Positions 9,520 through 17,481 of a stretch of DNA of 64,000 bases are shown here, piece after piece. The notes beneath the pieces are model-generated. The model did not search any database. It was not told the DNA's origin and saw only the letters and a list, made by a program, of their open reading frames with translations. Numbering within the stretch: the first letter of the stretch is position 1; each line of letters opens with the position of its first letter. This stretch comes from Mucilaginibacter sp. SJ (GTDB taxonomy: Bacteria; Bacteroidota; Bacteroidia; Sphingobacteriales; Sphingobacteriaceae), in contig NZ_CP118631.1 in assembly GCF_028993635.1 (NCBI RefSeq), forward strand, positions 1,426,001 through 1,490,000, given 5' to 3'. The translations under genes and the position numbers were made by a program.

Positions 9520-10494
9520 ATGAAACAACTTACAGAGTTACAGTTACTAATAAATGATGCAGTAGGCAAACTAAGCTACCCGGCTTACCCCGCCGATCTG
9601 TATGAACCGATAAGCTATATTTTATCTATTGGCGGCAAACGTATGCGCCCTGCCCTGCTCCTGCTGGCCTGCGACCTTTTTGGAGGCAACGTTGACAAGG
9701 CGATTGAACCCGCACTGGCTATAGAGGTATTCCATAATTTTACGCTCATGCATGACGACATTATGGATAAAGCCCCGCTCCGCCGTGGCAAAGCAACCGT
9801 GCATGAAAAATGGAACGCCAATGTCGCTATCCTCTCCGGCGATGCCATGATGGTAGAAGCCAACCGCATGATGATGAAGGTTGATGACAGCATTTTGCGT
9901 AGTGTACTTGACGTTTTTAACGATACCGCGACCGGCGTGTGCGAAGGCCAGCAAATTGATATGAGCTTTGAACAGCGTAACAACGTAAGTATTGAAGAAT
10001 ATATCAATATGATCCGTCTTAAAACGGCGGTGCTGTTAGGTGGTACATTAAAAATCGGCTCCATCATTGGCGGTGCAGCTTTAACCGACGCTGATTTGAT
10101 TGATTCTTTCGGGGTTAACCTTGGCATAGCGTTCCAACTACAGGATGATATTCTGGATGTTTACGGCGATCCGGAAAAGTTTGGTAAGCAGGTTGGCGGC
10201 GATATCATCTCCAATAAAAAAACTTTTTTGCTGATCCGTGCACTTGAACTGGCTAAGGATAAGCAGGCAGAAACGCTGAATCACTGGCTGAATGCAACTG
10301 AATTTGACAGTGTTGAAAAAGTCAAAGCCGTAACCAATATCTACAATGAGCTTGATATCAGACAACACGCAGAGGAGGCGATGCAGACCTATGCTGATAA
10401 AGCCTTTGCAGCCCTTGATGCTATCAATTTACATGAAGACCATAAACAATGCCTTCGCGATTTTGCGGATGGTTTGCTGGTGAGGGAGAATTGA
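9520..10494 (+). CDS. Polyprenyl diphosphate synthase (trans-prenyltransferase)
   Basis: A 324-residue all-trans prenyl chain elongation enzyme. The first aspartate-rich motif is LMHDDIMDKAPLRRG (about residues 78-92) and the second is QLQDDILDVYGD (about 207-218); GGKRMRPALLLLA near residue 37 is the IPP-binding region. It condenses isopentenyl diphosphate onto an allylic diphosphate, most likely to make the menaquinone side chain or a C15-C20 precursor. Chain length cannot be decided from sequence alone; the residues just before the first motif (FHNFTLM) do not give an obvious short-chain block. Its start lies just after the 9431-9515 hairpin. Confidence 0.92.
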   Translation: MKQLTELQLLINDAVGKLSYPAYPADLYEPISYILSIGGKRMRPALLLLACDLFGGNVDKAIEPALAIEVFHNFTLMHDDIMDKAPLRRGKATVHEKWNANVAILSGDAMMVEANRMMMKVDDSILRSVLDVFNDTATGVCEGQQIDMSFEQRNNVSIEEYINMIRLKTAVLLGGTLKIGSIIGGAALTDADLIDSFGVNLGIAFQLQDDILDVYGDPEKFGKQVGGDIISNKKTFLLIRALELAKDKQAETLNHWLNATEFDSVEKVKAVTNIYNELDIRQHAEEAMQTYADKAFAALDAINLHEDHKQCLRDFADGLLVREN

Positions 10495-10507
10495 TTTATA
10501 TTTAAGG

Positions 10508-10897
10508 ATGAAGAAACTTTTACCCATCCTTATCATTCTTATTTGCTCTATAAGCACGAAAGCCCAAAAACTAACGCCGCCGCATTTTCGTGGTGGCGAT
10601 AAGGCTTTTCATGATTTTTTAAACAAAAACCTAAAGTGGCCGAAGGACGTTAGCGGCGGAGAAGGCATTGTTACCATAAGCTTTTTTATTGAAAACGATG
10701 GCCGTTTAACAGATCTGAAAGTTGTTAAAGGGATGAGTGAACCTTTTAATAACGAGGCTTTACGGGTGATTGCTCTATCAGAAAGATGGATCCCTGCAAT
10801 GCGTGACAGTCATTTTATCAAATCAAAATATTCCGTTCCCATACAATTTTATACCGTGCAGGCTGTACAGATTTTAGACAGCACAAAAGTTAATTGA
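10508..10897 (+). CDS. Secreted single-domain TonB C-terminal-like protein
   Basis: A 129-residue protein with an N-terminal signal peptide (ILIILICSISTKAQ) and then only a TonB C-terminal domain: FRGGDKAFHDFLNKNLKWPKD, an ENDGRLTDLKVVKG strand and NEALRVIALSERWIPA. Real TonB needs a membrane anchor and a proline-rich linker to pass proton-motive force to outer-membrane receptors. Both are missing, so this is probably a periplasmic TonB-C relative rather than an energy transducer. It sits 13 bases after the prenyl synthase and is followed by a damaged paralogue, which looks like a local tandem duplication. Confidence 0.8.
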   Translation: MKKLLPILIILICSISTKAQKLTPPHFRGGDKAFHDFLNKNLKWPKDVSGGEGIVTISFFIENDGRLTDLKVVKGMSEPFNNEALRVIALSERWIPAMRDSHFIKSKYSVPIQFYTVQAVQILDSTKVN

Positions 10898-10932
10898 TCA
10901 TTGGCATAAATTTCACTAAAGAACTAAACTAA

Positions 10933-11343
10933 ATGAAAGTCTTCTTAACTGTAATTTCATTAGTTATTGCTTTCGGTATCAAAGCTCAAACGCCTGATAC
11001 CAATAAGGTCAACGAATCTTTACCTGTAAAAGTGCAGCCCCAATTTCCAGGTGGAAATAAAGCATGGAGTCTATTTTTAACAAAAAACTTAAGGTTTCCA
11101 CCCGACGATGGTACCGACTATGCAACTACAGTCTTTGTATCTTTTATTGTGGAAAAAGACGGACGGCTTACCAATATCAAAGCGTTAAAAACAGCCTCAC
11201 AAACGGTTTGCCCTAAATGTAATGACTAAGTACTTAGAGTTATCAAGCTTTCACCTCATTGGCTTCCAGCAAAACTACATGGAAAAGCCATAAGTTCAAA
11301 ATATACAATACCGATAAGATTTGGTCTTTACGATACCGAGTAA
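10933..11343 (+). pseudogene. Second TonB-C-like gene interrupted by an in-frame stop
   Basis: The ORF starts at 10933 with a signal peptide (VISLVIAFGIKAQ) and a TonB-C domain (PQFPGGNKAWSLFLTKNLRFP, EKDGRLTNIKALK), then stops at TAA 11227-11229 after CPKCND. The same frame continues beyond the stop with VLRVIKLSPHWLPAKLHGK and KYTIPIRFGLYDTE, ending at TAA 11341-11343. This is exactly the missing second half of the domain and aligns with NEALRVIALSERWIPA in the upstream gene. The simplest explanation is one GAA-to-TAA nonsense change. The short product would lack the last strands. Read-through or a sequencing error cannot be excluded. Confidence 0.82.
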
Positions 11344-11358
11344 ATAAATTCAATAAAA

Positions 11359-12951
11359 ATGAAAAAGAGTGCATTAGCCATAATGATGCTGCTTTTTGCA
11401 GCTTTTACAAATGCTCAAACACTAACCTCAGGCGGAAAACTAAAGCCCGAGCAAGCCATTATGGATGTACGGCATTACGCTATTTCGCTTGCTGTGGATC
11501 CGACGCAAAAAACCATTAATGGTTTTACTACTATTGATGTGATCATGGCTAAGCCCACCAAAGTTTTATTGTTTGATCTGTTAGATTCATTAAGCATCAG
11601 GAAGGTTTTGGTAAATGGCAAACAAGAACCATTTGAATACAAGAACAATTTAATTACTATTAATACAGCCAAAGAACTGCCTGCCGGTAAAGCAAGCGTT
11701 AAAGTAATTTATGGCGGCAAACCCCACGTTGCCCGTCGCCCCCCATGGGATGATGGTTTTATTTGGACCCGTGATTCAACCGGGCACCATTGGATGGCTA
11801 TCACTGCCGAAGGCACCGGCGGCAAACTGTATTTCCCATGTAAAGACCACCCATCCGACGAACCAAACGAGGGTGTTGACATGTTTATCACCGTTCCTAA
11901 AGATCTGGTGGTTGCAGGTCCGGGGTTGTTAAAAGGCGTAAGCAAGCAAAAGGAAACAGCAACTTTCCATTGGCAAACCAAATACACCATTAACAATTAC
12001 AGTATATTGTTCAATGCAGGTGATTATTCGGTGGTAACACGTCCGTACACAACTGTTGACGGACACCAAGTACCTATCCAGTTTTACGTACTAAAGGAAC
12101 ATGCCGCCAAAGCAGAGCATCACCTGGATATTTTTGTAAAAACCATTAAAGAACAAGAGAAATACTTTGGCGAGTATCCTTGGGCAAAAGAAAAGATAGG
12201 TATTGTTGAAACTCCACACCTGGGCATGGAGCATCAAACCATGAATGCTTACGGCGCCAAATTTAAATACACTAAAGTTGGTGGCGAAGATTATGACGGC
12301 CTCATGCACCATGAGTTTGGACACGAATGGTGGGGCAATAAGGTAACAGCTAAAGACTGGGCGGATTACTGGATCCATGAAGGCATCTGCACTTACGGCG
12401 ATGCGCTGTATGTAAGGGAATTTGAAGACGAGAAAGCATATATCAAATTCTTCCAAAATTCTGCACTCTCATTCGGCAATAAAATCCCTATTGTTATCGG
12501 GAAAGACATTGATGAAGAATCAGCTTATAATGGTGATATTTATGGAAAAGGTGCTTTCTTTATGCATACGCTTAGGTATATTATGGGCGATAGTACCTTC
12601 TTCCCCGCCCTTAAAGGTTTTGTTACTGATCCGCGTTATACTTACAGCAACTTGGCCAATACCGATGAGGTGATGCAGTATTTCAGCAAGGCTGCAGGTC
12701 AAGATTTGAAACCGCTGTTTGATTTGTATATCTATTCCATCAATAAACTGGAAGTACACGTAAAAGCTCAGCGCGGCGATAAGTACCAGATTCAGTTGTT
12801 AAATATAGATATGCCTTTGCCTGTTGATATTACAACTGACGGTGCTACCAAACGGTATACACTTGATAAAAAAGGCATCACCGTAACCAGCAAAACCATG
12901 CCGGTTATCGATCCTGATACTTACTATTTAAAGAAGCTGATCATCGAATAA
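11359..12951 (+). CDS. M1-family zinc aminopeptidase-like protein, secreted
   Basis: A 530-residue gluzincin with signal peptide MKKSALAIMMLLFAAFTNAQ. The N-terminal beta-domain of M1 enzymes is followed by GMEHQTMNAYG (a variant of GAMEN, residues 289-299) and the zinc site HEFGH at 318-322 with the third ligand Glu341 in WIHEGICTY. It ends soon after the catalytic domain, so it lacks the long C-terminal helical domain of aminopeptidase N and matches the shorter Bacteroidetes M1 group. Likely role: release of N-terminal amino acids from peptides in the periplasm. It starts 15 bases after the interrupted TonB-C gene. Confidence 0.92.
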   Translation: MKKSALAIMMLLFAAFTNAQTLTSGGKLKPEQAIMDVRHYAISLAVDPTQKTINGFTTIDVIMAKPTKVLLFDLLDSLSIRKVLVNGKQEPFEYKNNLITINTAKELPAGKASVKVIYGGKPHVARRPPWDDGFIWTRDSTGHHWMAITAEGTGGKLYFPCKDHPSDEPNEGVDMFITVPKDLVVAGPGLLKGVSKQKETATFHWQTKYTINNYSILFNAGDYSVVTRPYTTVDGHQVPIQFYVLKEHAAKAEHHLDIFVKTIKEQEKYFGEYPWAKEKIGIVETPHLGMEHQTMNAYGAKFKYTKVGGEDYDGLMHHEFGHEWWGNKVTAKDWADYWIHEGICTYGDALYVREFEDEKAYIKFFQNSALSFGNKIPIVIGKDIDEESAYNGDIYGKGAFFMHTLRYIMGDSTFFPALKGFVTDPRYTYSNLANTDEVMQYFSKAAGQDLKPLFDLYIYSINKLEVHVKAQRGDKYQIQLLNIDMPLPVDITTDGATKRYTLDKKGITVTSKTMPVIDPDTYYLKKLIIE

Positions 12952-12989
12952 GAAAGTCTGCTTTTAAGGCAACATTATAATTAAGATGG

Positions 12990-13276
12990 CGTCATTGCGA
13001 GGAATCACCACGGAACCCGGAAAAATCATGATGACGTCTACGATATATCTAAGAGATGGTGCATGGGGCTGCGTTAGGGATGGGAGCGGATACCGGCCTG
13101 TGGCTAATGCCTTGTGCAGTATGAGCGTACAGCCCGGGCCGTAGGCAACGCCCATATCATAAAACGCCTCCCCCCTAATAATCAACAACTTACTATTACG
13201 TCATTATAAAGCACGAAGCAATCCCCGACTTAGTCGATCTGTATAGTTTGGGATTGCTTCGTACCTTATAATGACG
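12990..13276. repeat. Composite palindromic repeat cluster (possible structured RNA)
   Basis: This fills most of the 466-base gap between the peptidase and rpmA. Three parts are visible. A hairpin at 12990-13036 is bounded by CGTCAT and ATGACG. A G+C-rich block covers about 13060-13170 and contains GGAGCGGATACCGGCC and GGGCCGTAGGCAACGCCC. A strong hairpin lies at 13199-13276, where CGTCATTATAA and GAAGCAATCCC pair with GGGATTGCTTC and TTATAATGACG. The ends share CGTCATT/AATGACG. I recall similar CGTCATTGCGAGG...GAAGCAATC sequences as dispersed repeats in Bacteroidetes genomes. A 74-codon ORF across it on the minus strand appears spurious. Confidence 0.7.
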
Positions 13277-13360
13277 CTTTTAACTATTTCATACTGTCAT
13301 TACATTTTAATCCAATACGACGGCTCTTCGCATTTCCTTCAACTAAAACATATATCAAAC

Positions 13361-13394
13361 AAAAAATCCCGATCAAAACTGACCGGGATTTTTT
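13361..13394 (-). terminator. Rho-independent terminator after rpmA
   Basis: AAAAAATCCCG and CGGGATTTTTT form a stem around the loop ATCAAAACTGAC, with T-runs on both strands. It lies 24 bases downstream of the rpmA stop on the minus strand and may work in both directions. Confidence 0.85.
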
Positions 13395-13417
13395 ATATCC
13401 TAATATTTGTTAACTGA

Positions 13418-13840
13418 TTACTCAGCTACAGTTTCTTCAGCAGCATCAGCAGCTTCTTCTTTTTTAGCTTTTGGTGCAGCGGCTTTCTTTGCTTTTGGAG
13501 CTTCTTCAGCAGCAGGAGCTTCAACAGCTACAGCTTCTTTTTTTGCTTTTGGTGCAGGTGCAGCTACTTCTTCAACTTCAGCAGCCTCAAATGGAACTAC
13601 TGATACGTATGAACGGTTATCTGCTTTCTTTTTGAAAACTACGATACCTCCAGCCAGTGCAAATAAAGTATGATCTTTACCAAGACCAACGTTTAAGCCT
13701 GGATTGTGTTTGGTACCACGCTGACGAACGATGATATTACCTGCGATTGCTGGCTGACCACCGAAAATTTTGATACCTAAACGCTTGCTATGTGACTCAC
13801 GACCGTTTCTTGAACTACCGGCCCCTTTCTTATGTGCCAT
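13418..13840 (-). CDS. rpmA: 50S ribosomal protein L27 with a long Ala/Lys/Glu-rich C-terminal extension
   Basis: Residues 1 to about 85 are canonical L27 ([56 protein letters not shown]). L27 helps position tRNA near the peptidyl-transferase centre. The start is MAHKK, without the cleavable N-terminal leader found in Firmicutes L27. An unusual tail of about 55 residues follows, made of Ala/Glu/Lys-rich repeats ([24 protein letters not shown]) and ending in an acidic stretch. It is low-complexity and probably disordered. The gene follows rplU with a 49-base gap, the usual L21-L27 operon, and ends at a strong terminator. Confidence 0.96.
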   Translation of the reverse strand: MAHKKGAGSSRNGRESHSKRLGIKIFGGQPAIAGNIIVRQRGTKHNPGLNVGLGKDHTLFALAGGIVVFKKKADNRSYVSVVPFEAAEVEEVAAPAPKAKKEAVAVEAPAAEEAPKAKKAAAPKAKKEEAADAAEETVAE

Positions 13841-13889
13841 TTTTTATATCTTTTATGGAATTGCAGAACAACTCCGGTTCAACCTTTAA

Positions 13890-14198
13890 TTATAATGTAA
13901 TACCGGTGATCTCAATCTTGGTAAATTGCTGACGGTGACCGTTTTTCTTTTTGTAACCTTTTCTTCTTTTCTTTTTGAAGATAATTACTTTATCACCTTT
14001 TAAATGTGACACGATCTTAGCCGATACTTTAGCACCTTTCAAATCAGAACCTAATTTGAATTTACCTTCGTTTTCTGCTAACAATACACTGTCAAATTCA
14101 ATACTAGCGCCTTCATCGCCTTGTAACCTGTGTACAAAGATCTGCTGGTCTTTTGCAACTTTAAATTGCTGTCCTGCTATACTTACTATTGCGTACAT
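13890..14198 (-). CDS. rplU: 50S ribosomal protein L21
   Basis: A 102-residue L21 of normal length starting MYAIVSIAGQQFKVAKDQ. It contains the typical KGDKVIIFKKKRRKGYKKKNGHRQ stretch near the C-terminus. L21 binds 23S rRNA in the large subunit. It is the first gene of the rplU-rpmA operon and has a well-formed Bacteroidetes promoter just upstream (14231-14261). Confidence 0.97.
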   Translation of the reverse strand: MYAIVSIAGQQFKVAKDQQIFVHRLQGDEGASIEFDSVLLAENEGKFKLGSDLKGAKVSAKIVSHLKGDKVIIFKKKRRKGYKKKNGHRQQFTKIEITGITL

Positions 14199-14230
14199 GT
14201 TTGTTAAATATTGTTTTAAATTTCGAGGTG

Positions 14231-14261
14231 CAAATATATGAATTGATTATTTAATAAACAA
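14231..14261 (-). promoter_or_regulatory. Promoter of rplU-rpmA
   Basis: On the minus strand TTG (14259-14261) and TATATTTG (14231-14238) are separated by 20 bases, matching the Bacteroidetes sigma-ABfr consensus (TTG at -33, TAnnTTTG at -7). The rplU ATG lies 32 bases downstream. Confidence 0.75.
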
Positions 14262-14273
14262 CATCCCAATATT

Positions 14274-14780
14274 TTATTTTTTACCACGATTCTCCACGTC
14301 GGTAAGCTTTTTTTGGATTTCTGCTATCAATCGCTGATTGGCATCGATCAGCTTAGGATTACCAAAGTAATCGGTATCAAAAATTACACGCTTGGTTTTT
14401 TCCTTATATTTAAACTCAATGATATACCGAACGGCTTTTCCATCGGCAGCTTTCGACGTATCGCCGGTTTCTTTTGATGGAAAATCCCAGAAACCCAGGT
14501 CGGCAGCCTTACGGTGCAGGTATAGCAGGTCATCTTTAGTTAAACGCAAATGCTCTTTAACCAACGAATCGCGCCTGTCAAGGTATTGGAACATGCCTGT
14601 ACGTGAATCGTATTTATTTACAAGGCTATCCTTATGACCGTATTGGAAACTGATCGATTCAAAATCAACGAAACGATAGGGCGCGTTCTTGATCATCATT
14701 CCATAATAATACACGCAGTACAGTATAAACGGCACCACAACAGTCATGATCAAAAATATTTTCTTTAAACGGGGAGACAT
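14274..14780 (-). CDS. Hypothetical membrane-anchored protein
   Basis: A 168-residue protein that I do not recognise. One N-terminal membrane helix (IFLIMTVVVPFILYCVYYYG, about residues 8-28) is followed by a soluble charged domain with a beta-rich pattern (FVDFESISFQYG, AVRYIIEFKYKEKTKRVIFD). It is probably anchored in the inner membrane with the domain in the periplasm. It is separated from rplU by 75 bases that contain the rplU promoter, and its start lies just outside one arm of the inverted-repeat element at 14785-15306. Confidence 0.6.
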   Translation of the reverse strand: MSPRLKKIFLIMTVVVPFILYCVYYYGMMIKNAPYRFVDFESISFQYGHKDSLVNKYDSRTGMFQYLDRRDSLVKEHLRLTKDDLLYLHRKAADLGFWDFPSKETGDTSKAADGKAVRYIIEFKYKEKTKRVIFDTDYFGNPKLIDANQRLIAEIQKKLTDVENRGKK

Positions 14781-14784
14781 ATAT

Positions 14785-15306
14785 AATTAATTAGTGAATT
14801 AGTGAATTATTGAATTAGCGAGTTAGTGAATTAAATCACCGTTAAATTTCATGACACAGTTTTTCTTGATGCTGAAGTGATTTTTAATATCTGAATTGCT
14901 TCATCTAATAAGACTGCCAAGTCCGACTGTTTTACAACTTCGGCCTCAATTAATACTTCCATCCAAAATGCTGCTTCATCCGCTTCCTCTACAACAATTG
15001 AAAGTTTTGAATGAAATTCGGCCTGGGACCGTGCCCTGCAAGCGGCGCGATAATTGGCCCCTACCGATGATGAAGATCTTAATAATTGCCTTCCGATAAT
15101 TTTCGCTTCCTCTGTTTTAGGCAGAGTTTTGAAAAACTTAATATTATCTACTACGAATTTCTTTGTGCGATTTCTAAATTGTTCAGCAAAATCTGTTTTA
15201 TTTGTATCTTTCATATACCTGATTAATTATTGACAAGGTGATTAAAATGTGATAGGGGAAATTAATAAATCACTAACTCATTAAATCACTAATTCACTAA
15301 TTAATT
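14785..15306. mobile_element. Inverted-repeat-bounded element carrying a four-helix-bundle gene
   Basis: The two ends are perfect 21-base inverted repeats: AATTAATTAGTGAATTAGTG plus A at 14785-14805, and its reverse complement at 15286-15306. Further inside, AGTTAGTGA (14821-14829) pairs with TCACTAACT (15270-15278). The only gene inside is the S23-like four-helix-bundle ORF. The right arm overlaps the last codons and stop of the symporter gene. The layout recalls 23S rRNA intervening sequences, which also carry S23 ORFs inside a terminal stem. No target-site duplication is visible. Mobility is inference. Confidence 0.6.
14849..15214 (-). CDS. Four-helix-bundle protein (S23 / 23S rRNA intervening-sequence family)
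   Basis: A 121-residue all-helical protein. It opens with FAEQFRNRTKKFVVDNIKFFK, continues with GRQLLRSSSSVGANYRAACR (the most characteristic stretch, around residues 42-62), then SQAEFHSKLSIVVEEADEAAFWMEVL and a last helix. This is the four-helix-bundle family first described from ORFs in 23S rRNA intervening sequences; members assemble as pentamers, and relatives (bAvd) act in diversity-generating retroelements. No reverse transcriptase is nearby. The gene is enclosed by long inverted repeats. Function unknown; nucleic-acid binding is plausible from the basic surface. Confidence 0.88.
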   Translation of the reverse strand: MKDTNKTDFAEQFRNRTKKFVVDNIKFFKTLPKTEEAKIIGRQLLRSSSSVGANYRAACRARSQAEFHSKLSIVVEEADEAAFWMEVLIEAEVVKQSDLAVLLDEAIQILKITSASRKTVS

Positions 15307-16670
15307 CCTTCTCCTTCCCACTTACTCACAACGGCTGTCGCCATCGCATTGCCTAATACGTTTGTAGCCGAACGTCCCATATCCAACAACGGATCAATAC
15401 CGATCAGCAAAAACAAGCCGGCTTCGGGGATATTAAACATAGCAAGCGTGCCCGCTATAACCACCAGCGAGGCCCTTGGCACACCCGCCACGCCTTTACT
15501 GGTAAGCATCAGCACCAACAACATGGATAACTGGTGCCCGAATGAAAGATGAATATCATATGATTGCGCCAGGAACAATGATGCAAAGGTCATATACATC
15601 ATGGAACCATCCAAATTAAATGAATAGCCTAAGGGCAATACAAAGCTTACTATTTTATTGCTGCAACCAAATTTCTCCAGTTCTTCCAATACCTTTGGAT
15701 ATGCGGCTTCACTTGTTGAGGTACTGAATGCTATCAGCATAGCGTCCTTGATGCTATTAAGGAGCCTAAACACCGGCTTTCTTAGTACAATATAGCCAGC
15801 CAATATAATTACCGACCATAGCACGATCAGCGAAAAATAAAACTCGCTGATAAAGATACCATATGTTGAAAGTACGCCTATTCCCTGTTTGGCCACTACA
15901 GCGGTAATAGCTCCAAATACAGCTAAAGGAGCCATTTTCATCACATAGCCGGTAATCTTCATGATCACATGAGCAAAGGCATCCATCGCTTTGATCACTA
16001 TTTTACCTTGCTCACCTATAGCAGCGGTAGCTACGCCAAAGAATAAAGAGAACACTACAATTTGCAAGATCTCATTATTGGCCATCGCCTCAATAAAACT
16101 CTTAGGAAAAACGTGCCCGACGAACTCCGTTAATGACAGGGCCGATTTTTTGATACCTGTACTTAAATGACTATCAGGCAGTGGCAAATGCATGGTTTTT
16201 CCCGGCTCAAACAGGTTAACCAATAACATCCCTAATAATAAGGATACCAGCGTAGCGCTGATAAACCAGAGCATGGTTTTGCCACCTATCCTGCCAACGG
16301 CTTTGATATCCCCTACCTTGGCTACGCCCACCACCAATGTGGTAAACACCAATGGGGCCACAATCATTTTAATAAGGTTAAGGAAAATCTTGCTCAGGAT
16401 GTTATAAAGTTCAAGTTTATCTTCCCGGGCATCCGTAGCCTGGTTTTGCAGTTTTACCTGGGCAATTCTTTGTAATTTAAGATCTTTGTAGGCTGCAACC
16501 GTAGTATCGGGTAGTGCTTCAATATTTTTATCGATAGCTTTAATAGCAGCACCGGCAGTACTAAGCTGTTTATTGAAATCGGCAAAAACGTAGGTGTTAT
16601 AAATATAACCGGCTACCACACCCAATACCAGTGCGATAAAAATGAAGAGCGTCAGTCTGCTTTTTTTCAT
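15297..16670 (-). CDS. Dicarboxylate/amino acid:cation symporter (DAACS family)
   Basis: A 457-residue inner-membrane symporter of the GltP/DctA type, importing dicarboxylates or acidic amino acids with Na+ or H+. Visible motifs are the serine-rich hairpin AFSTSTSEAAYPKVLEEL, the SFNLDGSMMYM segment (usually NMDGT), GVAGVPRASLVV and the substrate-binding MGRSATNVLGNAMATAVV near the C-terminus. A long polar helical insert (about residues 32-78) follows the first membrane helix, as in several Bacteroidetes members. Its last codons and stop overlap the right arm of the 14785-15306 repeat, so the present C-terminus (GEGIN) may be partly element-derived. Confidence 0.92.
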   Translation of the reverse strand: MKKSRLTLFIFIALVLGVVAGYIYNTYVFADFNKQLSTAGAAIKAIDKNIEALPDTTVAAYKDLKLQRIAQVKLQNQATDAREDKLELYNILSKIFLNLIKMIVAPLVFTTLVVGVAKVGDIKAVGRIGGKTMLWFISATLVSLLLGMLLVNLFEPGKTMHLPLPDSHLSTGIKKSALSLTEFVGHVFPKSFIEAMANNEILQIVVFSLFFGVATAAIGEQGKIVIKAMDAFAHVIMKITGYVMKMAPLAVFGAITAVVAKQGIGVLSTYGIFISEFYFSLIVLWSVIILAGYIVLRKPVFRLLNSIKDAMLIAFSTSTSEAAYPKVLEELEKFGCSNKIVSFVLPLGYSFNLDGSMMYMTFASLFLAQSYDIHLSFGHQLSMLLVLMLTSKGVAGVPRASLVVIAGTLAMFNIPEAGLFLLIGIDPLLDMGRSATNVLGNAMATAVVSKWEGEGIN

Positions 16671-16687
16671 TTAATTTAATAAGCCTG

Positions 16688-16695
16688 CAAAACTA
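16688..16695 (-). promoter_or_regulatory. Candidate -7 box of the DAACS symporter gene
   Basis: Minus strand TAGTTTTG matches TAnnTTTG, 18 bases before the ATG. I do not see a clear TTG at -33. Confidence 0.4.
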
Positions 16696-16794
16696 CAAAA
16701 TTTACGCGCTGTTTAAACAGGTGTGGGAATATTCTATTTTACAATTGAATTGAATGAGGAAATTAATTTCTACACCTATTTTCCCGTATTAAAA

Positions 16795-16836
16795 CGAATT
16801 ACACGAATTTAAATACGCCTTCATTCGTGTAATTCG
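16795..16836. repeat. Perfect 14-bp intergenic hairpin
   Basis: CGAATTACACGAAT (16795-16808) is the exact reverse complement of ATTCGTGTAATTCG (16823-16836), with a 14-base loop. It lies between divergent genes, so it is not a simple terminator for either and may be a dispersed palindromic repeat. Confidence 0.75.
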
Positions 16837-16912
16837 ATCTAATTGTGTCCGGCCTAAAAGGCAATTCGTAAAAAATAATTAAACAATTAGTATTTTGCCC
16901 GCTTATTACATC

Positions 16913-17440
16913 ATGAGCACCACAGCCTACGGATTACAGCATATAAAAAAAGAAATTCAGCACCTGCCTAATGAGCAGCTGGCCGAGTTGATGCTGCGCC
17001 TGGCACGGTACAAAAAGGAAAACAAAGAGTTACTTGCCTACTTGCTTTTTGAAGCCCATGATGAAGCCGCTTTTATTGAAAAAGTAAAAGCCGAAGCGGG
17101 TTTCATGTTCAGCCAGTTATCATCGCTGAGCTACAACGCAGCAAAGGGTATGCGCAAAATATTGAGGTTGCTGAGCAAATACACCAAGTTTATGGCATCA
17201 AAAGGTGCTGAGATTGAATTACTGATCAATTTTTGTGAAAACTACCTCGACTATGCTGACAGGCGTACCTCATACAAACCCTTAAGGCTGATATTAATTA
17301 GACAGGTTGAAAAGGTCCGCGGGTTAATTAATAAACTCCATGAAGACTTACAGTTTGATTACCAGGACAGTTACAATAAATTAATAAGCGATGCCGAAAG
17401 CAAGCTTGGCTGGTTTAAAAAGAATGATCACTTGTTGTAA
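16913..17440 (+). CDS. Hypothetical cytoplasmic helical protein upstream of an ECF sigma gene
   Basis: A 175-residue protein, predicted almost entirely alpha-helical, with no signal peptide or membrane segment. I chose ATG 16913 (MSTTAYGLQHIKKEI) over the in-frame TTG at 16895. Helices are rich in Leu, Lys and Glu (LAELMLRLARYKKENKELLAYLL; KGMRKILRLLSKYTKFM). I do not recognise the family. It ends 41 bases before the sigma factor start, and the gap plus its last codons contain an ECF-like promoter motif, so it may be linked to that sigma system. No catalytic motif is visible. Confidence 0.65.
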   Translation: MSTTAYGLQHIKKEIQHLPNEQLAELMLRLARYKKENKELLAYLLFEAHDEAAFIEKVKAEAGFMFSQLSSLSYNAAKGMRKILRLLSKYTKFMASKGAEIELLINFCENYLDYADRRTSYKPLRLILIRQVEKVRGLINKLHEDLQFDYQDSYNKLISDAESKLGWFKKNDHLL

Positions 17441-17461
17441 CATATAAAGTTTAACATCGTC
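17436..17461 (+). promoter_or_regulatory. Possible autoregulated ECF-type promoter
   Basis: TGTAAC (17436-17441) and CGTC (17458-17461) are separated by 16 bases, the general AAC-N16-CGTC layout of many ECF sigma promoters, placed 20 bases before the sigma gene start. The match is short and could be chance. Confidence 0.3.
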
Positions 17462-17481
17462 TAAATATAAAATTAACTGAA

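Noticed and set aside
10508..10897. Functional TonB energy transducer
   Set aside because: It lacks the transmembrane anchor and the proline-rich linker, and has a cleavable signal peptide instead.
12964..13188. A 74-codon minus-strand ORF in the gap after the M1 peptidase
   Set aside because: It runs through the palindromic repeat cluster and has no domain or signal; its sequence is explained by the repeat.
13407..13673. Ala/Ser-rich plus-strand ORF over rpmA
   Set aside because: It is the mirror of the Ala/Lys-rich codons of the L27 tail.
14849..15214. Diversity-generating retroelement accessory gene
   Set aside because: Four-helix-bundle proteins include bAvd, but there is no reverse transcriptase or template repeat nearby.
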